Positions 55,701 to 64,000 of a stretch of DNA of 64,000 nucleotides are shown here, piece by piece. Source of the stretch: Adiantum capillus-veneris (Eukaryota; Streptophyta; Polypodiopsida; Polypodiales; Pteridaceae); assembly GCA_014529385.2 (NCBI GenBank), contig CM043943.1, forward strand, positions 153,979,092 to 154,043,091, written 5' to 3'. The stretch's first letter is position 1. Each line of letters starts with the position of its first letter. The notes under the pieces were generated by a model, which saw only the letters and a program-made list of their open reading frames with translations, had not been told where the DNA came from and did not search any database. The position numbers and the translations under genes were made by a program.

Positions 55701-57151
55701 TGTTGGCATTCCGGACAAGAAAGGTAAAGGGCTTATGGAACCTCCTAGCACCTCAAGTGATCCAAAGTGGATGAATGCGGTTGAGGTCTCTTTAGCGCCT
55801 ACTACCTCCTTTGTTTGCAGAGTCCTCTCTAGGTCGAGAGAGTTGGGAGAGACGACCTATGACACGTTCTGTTGGTAAGTTGTCTCAAATGAATCTGAAT
55901 TTAAAGTTACTTGCATGTAAAGATTGTTAGAAAGTTACCACTGTAAATAATGGTTGCAAGATTCCAATACCAGACTTTCGTTGATGCTCTACTTGTTGAT
56001 GTGACCCAAATTGATAGATTTGCTCTAATTAAGTAAATGCAACATCCATGAAACATTAAATTTAGTATGTTTTTCAATATATGACTATGAAATGTTTTCT
56101 AAATAGGATCAACAAGTTTTTTTCCACTCAAAAGACGCATCTTTATAGCAAAGATGGAGCGCCATGTCGAGAGGTAGCTCGATTGATATTTGTAGATTTT
56201 CCTACGGGTTCATTGGTGGACCCCTTGGTCCTATCCCTTGGGGTAAGTAAAATATTATTATTTTAAAGGGTAACAAGAAAGTAACTTGTCCTTTTGAAAT
56301 TTTGATTTTTTAGAGGGCATGACTATTCCCAAGTGGGATACTTTCTCGTTGGGTTTGGTAAGGGGTTGCATGGATCTTGCTTGCGAGTATTTGGCCGACG
56401 AGGGCTTCTTGGTCAGCATGTGCTTAGCTGAGCACATAGGGGAGTTCCTTGTGGATGCATCAAGAGTGGGGCTTGTGATTCATTGTACTTGGACACTTGT
56501 GTGTGACTCCAAGGCATATCGACATCCCGTCACTAGAGAAGCAGTAAGATCATTGATGTTTTAGTATATCTTGTTTTCATATATTGTATGGTAAGCTTCT
56601 TTAATATGATAATATCATATTCACAATTTGTGTATTCAAAAAGGTGCTTGATCTTATAATGTGTCTTTTGCATTGTGTTGGTCAAGCTGTGCCGAGCTAC
56701 AATAGAGAGAGTGGGGAGAAGATTTCAGAGAGGTTGTTTCCAGCATACCGTAGCTATGTATTAGATGATTGTGTTTTTCCAACAGAAGTTGATGGTGAAA
56801 TTGTTAGAGGTGGTGAAGAGAGAAGTAGTGTATTTTTTTGGTAAGTCACTTATCTTGTATGATGGTTATTTGAATGGTCCTTGTATTAATTAATTTTGAC
56901 ACAATGTTTCCACCACTTGCAAGAGTAATGGTGTTTATTTCTATGTTGGTGACATGGTCAGGTGGTTGCTGGTAACATTCACAGAGCGTTGCGACTATGT
57001 CTTGGATGTGTTTGCAGGGTGTGGTGGTTTGGGTGCAGAAGACCTGAGACATTGCATGTGTTTAGAGCTAGATGATGTACTCTATGAGCAATGTCTTTCT
57101 CCCATAGTGTGTGGACCCCGTGCCAAGTTAAGAGGGAGGAGATTGTTGTGA
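52732..57151 (+). pseudogene. 14-exon gene: ParB/Srx-like N-terminal region plus DNA amino-methyltransferase-like C-terminal region
   Basis: Exons by gt-ag and frame: 52732-52969, 53061-53562, 53648-53753, 53839-54051, 54115-54388, 54466-54694, 54773-54864, 55224-55429, 55524-55874, 55961-56032, 56107-56242, 56316-56543, 56644-56840, 56962-57151; about 1,010 codons. It begins MAPKRKNTKRK (basic, nuclear-type). Exon 2 has GKKFLVWDGNHRLKTWWRR, like the DG(N/H)HR motif of ParB/sulfiredoxin folds. Exon 11 has LIFVDFPTG, like the DPPY motif IV of amino-methyltransferases. Exon 14 has YVLDVFAGCGGLGAED then LELDDVLYE, like SAM-binding motif I and the acidic residue after it. The IV-then-I order is that of the beta class. 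Defects are TGA at 52,816, a frameshift near 53,125, an imperfect exon 4/5 junction, and TAA near 55,619 with a later shift. Domain names are my inference; the exon structure is seen directly. Confidence 0.6.
55061..55148 (+). repeat. Dispersed repeat R, copy 3 (inside an intron)
   Basis: CCTTAAATTCCACGTGGAAG ... GGTGGCTTTAATGG ... ACAAAGGAGACTTTGCT. It lies in the intron between exons 7 and 8 of the ParB/methyltransferase-like gene. Confidence 0.65.
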
Positions 57152-57420
57152 GAAGATCCATACATTTGATTTTGTTACTACTATGATCTACGGATTATGT
57201 ACTTCTTTTACATTTCTTTTTGGGTGGTAACAATGTGTGACTACATTATTGATGTCACTATGTTTGGAATGTCTCTATGTTGGTTTGAGAAAGAATTAAG
57301 ATCACCTTGTGAGACTACCTGTGATACTTTCAATTCCTTTTTAAAGAGCATACGTTTCTCTAGGTGGTAGCTAACAAAGGTTTTATTTGAAGGATTTTTT
57401 GTTAGTCTTTTCATTGTTTT

Positions 57421-57530
57421 GAACGTCCGTAATCTCTTGCAAAGGCCTTTGTGATAAAGGTGGAGAGGTACTTTTTGGAATTCTTAGGCTAAAATGAAGG
57501 AAACTCTTGCAATTTTTTTTGTTTATTTGT
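57421..57530 (+). repeat. Dispersed repeat R, copy 4
   Basis: GTAATCTCTTGCAAAGGCCT ... AAAGGTGGAGAGGTAC ... GAAGGAAACTCTTGC. It is more similar to copy 5 than to copies 1-3. Confidence 0.7.
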
Positions 57531-57692
57531 ATTTGAAAAATTTGGTTTTGGATTCATATTGTTTAATTTTGGACTATAGTTTATGTGCAAAATTTGTCTT
57601 CGACAAGCTCATTTAGGCCATGCTACACTGCAAATGAACAAAAAAGTAGTATAAACTTGTATGAAGGTTTTTTTGTTAGTCTTTTTTGTGTG

Positions 57693-57790
57693 TGAACATC
57701 CTTAATCTCTTGCAAAGGCCTTTGTGATGAAGGTGGAGAGGTACCTCATGAATTTTTAAAAGCTAAAATGAAGAAAACTCTAGAAATTTT
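57693..57790 (+). repeat. Dispersed repeat R, copy 5
   Basis: CTTAATCTCTTGCAAAGGCC ... GAAGGTGGAGAGGTAC ... GAAGAAAACTCTAG. Copies 4 and 5 share about 270 bases of surrounding sequence, including GTTAGTCTTTT before and CTCATTTAGGCCATG after, so this is a local duplication. Confidence 0.7.
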
Positions 57791-57899
57791 TTGTTGTTAT
57801 TTGTACTTCAAACTTTGGTTTTAAATTTTACTTTAGCCAATAGCTGTGTGTACATTTTGTCTTAGAAAAGCTCATTTAGGCCATGTTGCATTGCAAAAC

Positions 57900-58110
57900 A
57901 ATGAAAAAAAAGTACTAATTGCAAAAGCAAAAAACATGAAGCTCGCAAAAAATAAATCCCCAAAAATTTCTAGCAATAGGTTTGTCGTGCTTAAGATTTC
58001 AAAAATACTAATATTTGCTATGATCGGACAAGTTCTCACTGACTTTTAAGAGTCAAATCTATCAAGCTTTGTACACTCTCTCTTCGTTTCCAACAGTTAG
58101 AAATCTTACA
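57900..58110 (-). repeat. 3' LTR start of chromovirus element D (far end not resolved)
   Basis: On the minus strand TGTAAGATTTCTAAC begins directly after a TTGGGGTGAT polypurine-like tract (58,111-58,120). The far end is unclear because no partner LTR is in the window. Confidence 0.5.
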
Positions 58111-58145
58111 ATCACCCCAACTTAAGAATTTGAGATGTCCTCATC

Positions 58146-58343
58146 TCAATCAAAATTGGGAAAGCCTTTGAGAAGAGAGGTTTCATCCTCCCAAGTGGCA
58201 TCCTTTTTAGAATAATCTTTCCACTTTACCAGATAATCTCGTATTACTCTATTTATAAGGTTTCTTTCTCTGGTTTCAAGGATACAATCTAGTTGAAGTT
58301 CAAGCACACCTTGCTGTTGCATTACAATGTGTTCATCATCCAA
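58146..58343 (-). pseudogene. Chromodomain end of element D Pol
   Basis: The frame contains ILETRERNLINRVIRDYLVK followed by WKDYSKKDATWEDE, the chromodomain aromatic/acidic pattern, and ends KGFPNFD. In live elements this domain binds histone marks and directs insertion. It is followed within 30 bases by the polypurine tract. Confidence 0.85.
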
Positions 58344-58599
58344 GACATGATTGGGATTTGGAATGTAAAGCTTTAGAAGACTGACATGGAATACATCGTG
58401 AACCTTGATATGTTTTGGCTCTTGATTTTAATACTTGTGAATATAGACTGTTCTGTACTTTGAATGGGAATTATACCACCTTTTCATTGATATAGTTTCT
58501 AGTGTCCTTTGTAATTTGAAAGGATTCTTTGGTGTATCAGTACCAGTACTAGCACTAAAATCTTAGACCACTATCAATATACCAGTATGCCAGTACACA

Positions 58600-59860
58600 T
58601 ATATCAGTATTGCAGTATAGCAATACCAATATACCATTACCAATATAGCAGTTTAACAATATATAACTCATGCATGTTCTTGACTATACTAAGTCGATGT
58701 ATGACTGTTATGGAAATAGTTGGCTACTTCTTCTCACCCTTAGGTAACCGCGGCACTACTTTTTTGATCTCTTTTGAGTTCAATTAAAACTGTCAATATT
58801 TGTCTACTAAATTGTCGTAGGGATGTGTATGATCGCTGAGTACCTTGATTACCTCGTAGGGACCACAATACCTGGGACTGAGCTTTTTGAAATACTTTAT
58901 CTCCCTGTTTGAAGATTCGATTGGATCACTTTTGGTTATAGTGCTGTTGACGGTCCTTATCAGTTTGAATATCTTGTCAAATGGGCTTGGTCTGTGCTTC
59001 CATCTCTTCTAACATTCTCTTTGAGGCCTCTACCCTTATAGTGGGATCTAAAAAATTCAAGGGTGATATATAGAGAGCATTGAAAGGTGACATCCCAATG
59101 CTTTTATGAAAAGAGGAGTTATAAGCACACACTACCAAGGGAAGAAATTGAATCCATTTGCAAGGTTCTCTACTGCAATAAGCTCAAAGGATATCTTCAA
59201 TCACTTGATTTACTGGTTCTTGTTTGTCCATCTGTTTGAGGGTGATATGTTGAACTAAAGCATAGTTGTGTTCCTCAAGCTTCAAATAGAGCCCTTCCAA
59301 AACTTGGATTAAAACTTTGCATCTCGGTTAATAATAATTCTTTTGGAAGCCCATGAAGCTTAAGATCTCTTTAACAAAGAGATGGCTTATATCTGATACT
59401 ATGTAAGTGGTCTTCCCTTGTGTCAAGTGGAATACTTTAGTGAACATATACACAACTACTATCAGGGAATCATAACCTCCCTGAACTATGGGAAGAGCAG
59501 TAAACGAAATCCATGCTAATGAACTCCCACTTCATTTGAGGTATGTCTAAAAGTTGCAACTTTGCTAGCATCATTACCCATTCAGCCTTATTTCTTTGAT
59601 ATAGGAAAGACATTGTCTAATGTAACAAAGTACATCACCTTTCATTCCGGTCCAAAAATAGCTTATTCTTAAGGCATTGAGGGTTTTTGCATATCCAACA
59701 TGTCCTGCTACTGGGGTGTCATGTCCTTCATGAAGGACTAACTGCTTTAGAGAGGCATCCTTAGAAATGTAAAGCCGATGATTATAGTAAAGAAGGCCAT
59801 CCTCTATAGGATGGCCCTTAACTAATGATTTTCCTTTTATTGTTCCGACCTCTTGATGGA
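58600..59860 (-). pseudogene. Integrase of element D (heavily broken)
   Basis: Frame-shifted pieces include HDTPVAGHVGYAKTLNALR (zinc-binding region) and RASKRMLEEMEAQ (late core/C-terminal helix). The catalytic core is interrupted by many stops. The 58,540-58,790 part contains an insertion of ATACCAGTAT/ATATCAGTAT-type short repeats. Confidence 0.6.
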
Positions 59861-59867
59861 GGATTTG

Positions 59868-60206
59868 TCAAATTTCAAGATAGGCTTTATCTTCCTGTGA
59901 ACATTCCCTCACCTTATCCAATATTAAATTGTTAGCCATGGAGATGACCCCAAGGAAGGCTTTCCTACTGAGAGAATCAACAACCACGTTTTCCTTACCT
60001 GGTTTGTACTTTATTTGAAAGTCATATTCGTATAAATGCTCTATTGAATGTCTTTGTATCATGTTGAGGGTTGGTTGGGAGAAGATCCATTTTAGACTTT
60101 GGTGATCAGTGATTAGCTGAAACTGTTGTCCCAAAAGATAACGTCTCCACAACATGAGAGTGTGGATAACATCCAAAAGCTCAAGATCGTGAGTTGGATG
60201 ATTCAA
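59868..60206 (-). pseudogene. RNase H of element D
   Basis: A 112-codon frame reads [36 protein letters not shown] and ADSLSR-like VVDSLSRKAFLG. This is the end of a Ty3 RNase H domain. Its start lies in broken frames to about 60,350. Confidence 0.8.
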
Positions 60207-61185
60207 ATCATGAATCCTTAATTTTTGAGAAGTGTAGGTGATTGGTTGACCATCCTGAGTTAAGACTCCTCCTACGAATAATCCACTTGCATCTATTACT
60301 ACGTCAAAATATTGAGTGAAATCAGGTAGCTTGAGTACAAGAGCAGAGGTGAGCTATTGTTTTAATTGTTGGAAACAATATTCTTGTTATCTTTGCCTTG
60401 ATGATTTCTTGAGTAGTTGAGTCAAGGGTGCATCAAGAAGTGCATAATCCTTGACGAATATTATGTACCATCCTGTAATACCTAAGAAACCTCAAATTTT
60501 GCTGATAGTTTTGGGTTGTGGCCATTCTATTATGTCCTTAATCTTTGCAGGGTCCACTAAGATCCCTCTAGAAGATATGATAAATCCAAGATAGCTGACT
60601 TTGGGAGTAGAGAAGACACATTTTCTAATCTTGGCATATAGCTAATGTTGTCGAAGGAGACTCAATACTTTGCATACATGTTCCTCATGATCCTTTGCAT
60701 CTTTAGAATAGACCAATATATCATCAAAGAATACTAGTACAAAATCATCCAAGTATTCTCAAAATATATCTTGCATGAGTCAACTAAAAGTTGCCAAAGC
60801 ATTGGTAAGACCAAAGGGCATGACTATGAATTCATAGTGCCCATATCAAGTGTTGAAAGTGGTCTTGTATATGTCCACTTCTTTGTTGATGATATCCTGA
60901 TCGAGGTCAATCTTTGTAAACATTTCCACCCCGTGTAACCTATCCAATAAGTCATCAATGCAAGGGATATGATACTTGTTCTTCACTAAAACCTGATTAA
61001 GGCCTCGGTAATCTATGCAGAGGGATAGGGATCCATCCTTATCTTTTTTGGAACAAAAAAAGTGCCCCCCATGGAGAAATACTTGGTCGGATGAAGCCCT
61101 ACTTGATGAGTTATAGAAGTTGTTCCTTAAGTTCTATGGATTCAGGTAAAGACATCTTATAAGGCCTTTTGGAAATAATGTTTAA
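60207..61185 (-). pseudogene. Reverse transcriptase of element D
   Basis: In several frames: KRPYKMSLPESIELKEQL (start), [17 protein letters not shown], then fragments of the LDRLHG...FTKIDL, MPFGLTNALATF, and FDDILVYSK motifs (about 60,700-60,950). Stops are numerous. The first recognisable codons abut the inverted protease segment at about 61,185. Confidence 0.7.
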
Positions 61186-61665
61186 GGAAACTCAAGCTGA
61201 ATCAATATCCAATTAAAAAGATGGTAGTAGAACTAGCAAATGGAAACTAAGTTCTTTTGCAATATTCAGTTGGGAAGGTAGAATTTGAATTAGGAGGGAT
61301 TCCCACCTTATCCTATTTTCACACCCTACCTATAGGAATCTACGATGATATCTTGAGAATGGATTGGATAATAAAAAATCAAGCTCACATCCATTGTGCA
61401 GAGGGTATTTTATCCTTTAAAAGTGAATTAGGGAAGGAAGTATTAGTTCAAGGAAGTAATGGGAAACCAAGAGCTCACTTAGTTAAAGACCAGTAGACTT
61501 ATAAAAGGGTTACATAAAGGGCAACAAATCTATATGGTCAAACTAAACAAGGTTGAAGATTGGGAAGCCAACCAATTTCCAGGGTGGCTTAAGAAAATTT
61601 TAGATGTATTTCTAGAGGATCTCTTGAATTTACCTCCCCCAATGGGTACTACCACAATCTATAGA
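61186..61665 (+). pseudogene. Inverted protease and linker segment of element D
   Basis: On the plus strand the frame reads LNQYPIKKMVVELANGN, a stop, VLLQYSVGKVEFELGG, LPIGIYDDILRMDWI and AHIHCAEGILSFKS, the middle and C-terminal strands of a Ty3 retropepsin. A shifted frame then gives GWLKKILDVFLEDLLNLPPP, the linker just before RT. Both neighbours, gag and RT, are on the minus strand. The catalytic D(S/T)G is not in the segment, having been lost at the left junction. The segment is therefore an internal inversion of about 480 bp. Confidence 0.8.
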
Positions 61666-61678
61666 TAACTCAAACTTT

Positions 61679-62560
61679 TCACCTTGTCGATTTTGCAGTA
61701 GTTTGAATGACCGCATATTGCTGACTTACTCTAGGGTTGTCGATTGTGGCAAAGAGTGTTTCCCTTTCATCTTCCTCATTCATTGGGGTGGGCTCTCCTA
61801 CTACTCCATAAGCTTGGGATCCTCTTTTTCTTCCCGTAGCATGTCCTCTATTTCTACCTCCTCTTTGTAAGTTACCTTGGTTGATTTGAGGTTGACGATT
61901 AGGTCTGGCCATAGCTCTAGGGTTTAACTCTTGAGGACCAACGTTTATAGTGCGCCATTTGGTTGCATCCATAACATCTAAAATAAAGGAAAGGTTGGTC
62001 CAGGTTGCTACTGTACTAAATTGGTTTCCTTGGTTGAAATTTCCCCTAGCTCTTCCTCTATGCATGTTATAGTTATTAAAACTTTTGGTATGGTTGGTTC
62101 CTTTTGCTGCCAGAAGCTTGTCGCAAGAAGGGCATCCTGAATTGATGTAGGCCTCATAGCTTCGAGACGTGTACTCAAAGGTTTATTGAGGCCTTGATAG
62201 AAATGGGCAATTTGCTGCTCCATGGTCATCTAGGGAGCATAGCATTGTAAATACACAAATTTGGTGTAGTACTCCTCTAGTGAAAGTCCTAACATACATA
62301 GACCAAATAATTCATTTATCTTAATAGCATGATGTGTAGGAGAGAGGTAGCATTCTTTGATTTCCTTCTTCATCTTCTCCCAAGATGGGCTACTGGTGGG
62401 ATTATCTTTGCAGTGTTGCTTCCACCAAAGTTTGGCATCTCTGTTGAGGCGGAACATACCTAACATTGCTTGGTTCTCCTAAGCAGTTCCTACAGCTTTG
62501 AAATAGTCATTCATAGCATCTAACCATGTTTTAACATTTTACTCTAAGTTGGGTCCCTCT
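61679..62560 (-). pseudogene. gag of element D
   Basis: Frames 62,466-62,008 read RLNRDAKLWWKQHCKDNPTS, EKMKKEIKECYLSP, and FYQGLNKPLSTRLEAM, the Retrotrans_gag capsid domain. Then, shifted, an Arg/Gly/Asn/Gln-rich part (RGRARGNFNQGNQ) ends with SQQYAVIQT, the same junction into protease as in element A (EQFSVIQT). The frame ends at the inversion junction near 61,680. Confidence 0.75.
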
Positions 62561-62608
62561 CCCTTGAAGGTAGGGAGTTGTACTTGCTTTAATAGTACTT
62601 TTTCTCTT

Positions 62609-63282
62609 GTGTAATGGTGTAGAGGCTATTTATGTGAGTATTATCCTAGGATTAAGTAGTGGAGCTTAGTGCTATTAAAGACCTCTCTATTTTTGTTTAT
62701 AATTTCAACTTGCTATTTACTTAAACAAGACACTTTGCACTTTATTTGAATTGCACCGATCAAACAATAAACACTCTATTCTTTATTCAAAATATGCATG
62801 ACATATAATATTCCAAAAGAACCATGGTATGTACAAGAGTTGATATAAGAAAAACTAATGTGTACAAGGGTATGAATAGTCCTATACAAGAAGCCTATGA
62901 ACCATGGGTGGTTTGGATATAAGATCACAAAATACGTCGTCTTTTGGCCCTCTAAATCTAGGACCTACACCCATGGGCCAAATTTTTCCGGGGTAGACTA
63001 TAGTAGTTACTTGGTCAAATACCCATTAATTTTGAGACATTAGAATACCATCTATTGCCAAGGTTTCATTTGATCCTTTGCTCCAATGAAAAAGTAAACT
63101 TTAATAACCTGAAGTTCTTTGGCCCATTTGAGTCTCTTCAAATTTAAAGAAAAACTTTCCAATTCTCTCGCATCTGTCAGGCCAAGGGCCGGGCCAAGGG
63201 GATCTCTATAATTAGTAGGCAGGGCCTATATAGGGAGCGGTTGGGTGGAGAGTTGCATGGTCCAATCCCCCACGGTCTAACA
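62609..63282 (+). repeat. Probable 5' LTR of a plus-strand retrotransposon (left end uncertain)
   Basis: The sequence ends ...CGGTCTAACA directly before a primer site. CTATATAGGG at about 63,226-63,235 could be a TATA box. The left limit is guessed from a TG after the end of element D gag. The partner LTR lies beyond the window. Confidence 0.45.
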
Positions 63283-63283
63283 T

Positions 63284-63295
63284 TGGTATCAGAGC
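63284..63295 (+). other. Primer binding site, initiator-Met tRNA type
   Basis: TGGTATCAGAGC is the exact complement of the 3' end of plant initiator-Met tRNA, the usual primer of copia and many gypsy elements. It lies one base after TAACA. Confidence 0.85.
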
Positions 63296-63815
63296 TCAGG
63301 AGAGGAGGAGGCATGGAGGAGGGGAAGAAGCATGGTCTTCTCTTTCCCTCTCATTATCGCTCTCTCTTGAAGATCTCTCTTGCAAGGCATGCCTCTCAAT
63401 CTCTCTTGTGGCCATGGAAAAATTTGTGCATGGAATTTCATGAAGGTACCATAGGAAAAAATCGTGGATTTTATGGCGTGCTCGAAAGCTTGTATGGATA
63501 CTCAAACTCGACAGGTAAAACCGTGGGCACAAGGGCTTGTGGGGGAGGAAGGGCGGACTTCGACCTGCACAACACCCTGCATGGCAAGGGTCTACGGATG
63601 TGCACTAGCCTGAGCATCAAAGTTTTCTTCTGTTGCTCGATTGCATGATGATCACCCAGGCGTAGAAGATCGCATTCCTTGCCTACGTAGATCGGCATGC
63701 CATTGCTATAGAAGATTTTTTTTTTTTTTTTTAGGGCTCTTGCCGCCACGTGGGCACTCCCTAGTGGCCCATCCAACCCATGGGGTGCCCTACCCTTCGT
63801 GGGGTAGTGGCCCTG
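63296..63815 (+). other. Leader or start of internal region after the primer site
   Basis: An open frame from 63,241 to 63,648 covers the primer site and so cannot be a normal gene. From 63,313 it reads MEEGKKHGLLFPSHYRSL, which I do not recognise as gag. A T-run lies at about 63,717-63,732. Confidence 0.35.
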
Positions 63816-63819
63816 AGGA

Positions 63820-64000
63820 GCCACCCAAGAGGGGCGGATTGGAAGGTCCTTCCCAATACAGGTATTGACGGAAGCTGTAGGTGGCAAGTCAAGCACGGCT
63901 CGACAAAAATGCCATACCAAAGCCACCCAAGGGGGGCGGATCAAGAAGTTCTTCCCATTATGGGTATTGACAGAGGCCATAGGCGGCAAGGCATGTACAG
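63820..64000. repeat. 102-bp tandem repeat, cut by window end
   Basis: GCCACCCAAGAGGGGCGGAT at 63,820 recurs as GCCACCCAAGGGGGGCGGAT at 63,922, and the following 80 bases match with about 15% difference (TTCTTCCCA...GGGTATTGAC, then GGCGGCAAG). The period is 102 bases (34 codons), so a minus-strand frame reads through both units. Confidence 0.8.

Larger units (their letters stand above)
57152..57840. other. 3' flank of the ParB/methyltransferase-like gene
   Basis: No coding region. It holds repeat R copies 4 and 5 within a roughly 270-base tandem duplication (about 57,390-57,640 and 57,665-57,900). No polyadenylation signal could be singled out in the AT-rich sequence. Confidence 0.5.
58121..62560 (-). 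mobile_element. Decayed minus-strand chromovirus with inverted protease segment (element D)
   Basis: Gag (62,560-61,679), RT (about 61,185-60,207), RNase H (60,206-59,868), integrase (about 59,860-58,600) and chromodomain (58,343-58,146) all lie on the minus strand in Ty3/gypsy order. The protease and RT-linker segment (61,186-61,665) lies on the plus strand between gag and RT. The 5' LTR and primer site are absent; a plus-strand LTR occupies the next position. Stops and shifts are frequent. Confidence 0.85.

Overview
This window looks like transposon-dense, gene-poor nuclear DNA of a land plant. It has plant-type gt-ag introns, several degraded Ty3/gypsy and Ty1/copia retrotransposons, long (GA)n, (CA)n and (TC)n microsatellites, and an intronless calmodulin pseudogene. 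The plant lineage cannot be fixed from the sequence alone; a seed-free plant such as a fern is only a guess. No rRNA, tRNA or CRISPR array was recognised, and no undamaged host gene was found.

Layout. 0-12.6 kb: a broken copia gag, two copies of a dispersed LTR-like repeat, an unidentified multi-exon coding locus (about 7.0-8.4 kb) and a MULE-like transposase remnant with a SWIM zinc finger (minus strand, 9.3-10.3 kb). 12.7-19.5 kb: an unidentified broken coding region with an apparent internal domain repeat, then a decayed Ty3/gypsy gag-pol. 19.5-24.4 kb: a microsatellite-rich stretch with the calmodulin pseudogene and a MITE-like inverted-repeat element. 24.4-27.8 kb: the chromodomain tail, polypurine tract and start of the 3' LTR of another chromovirus. 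29.3-34.2 kb: a decayed minus-strand gypsy-like element (element B) with gag and two protease-like regions but no visible RT or integrase.

35,754-49,838 is a complete 14,085-bp minus-strand Ty3/gypsy element (element C). It has 591/589-bp LTRs about 97% identical by eye, a CAAAC target-site duplication, a tRNA-Asp-type primer site and a polypurine tract. Its pol frame carries a second retropepsin-like domain with an intact DTG motif downstream of integrase. Its first protease has Glu in place of the catalytic Asp. Five stops interrupt gag and pol, and each can be explained by one C-to-T or G-to-A change.

51.4-57.2 kb is the most unusual region. Five copies of a 42-bp palindrome precede a 14-exon plant-style gene. 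Its product combines a ParB/Srx-like DGNHR motif with a C-terminal region resembling a beta-class DNA amino-methyltransferase (DFPT-like motif IV, then a DVFAGCGG motif I). This copy carries at least two stops and about two frameshifts. 58.1-62.6 kb holds a decayed minus-strand chromovirus whose protease segment is inverted. 62.6-64 kb holds the end of a plus-strand 5' LTR with an initiator-Met primer site and a 102-bp tandem repeat.
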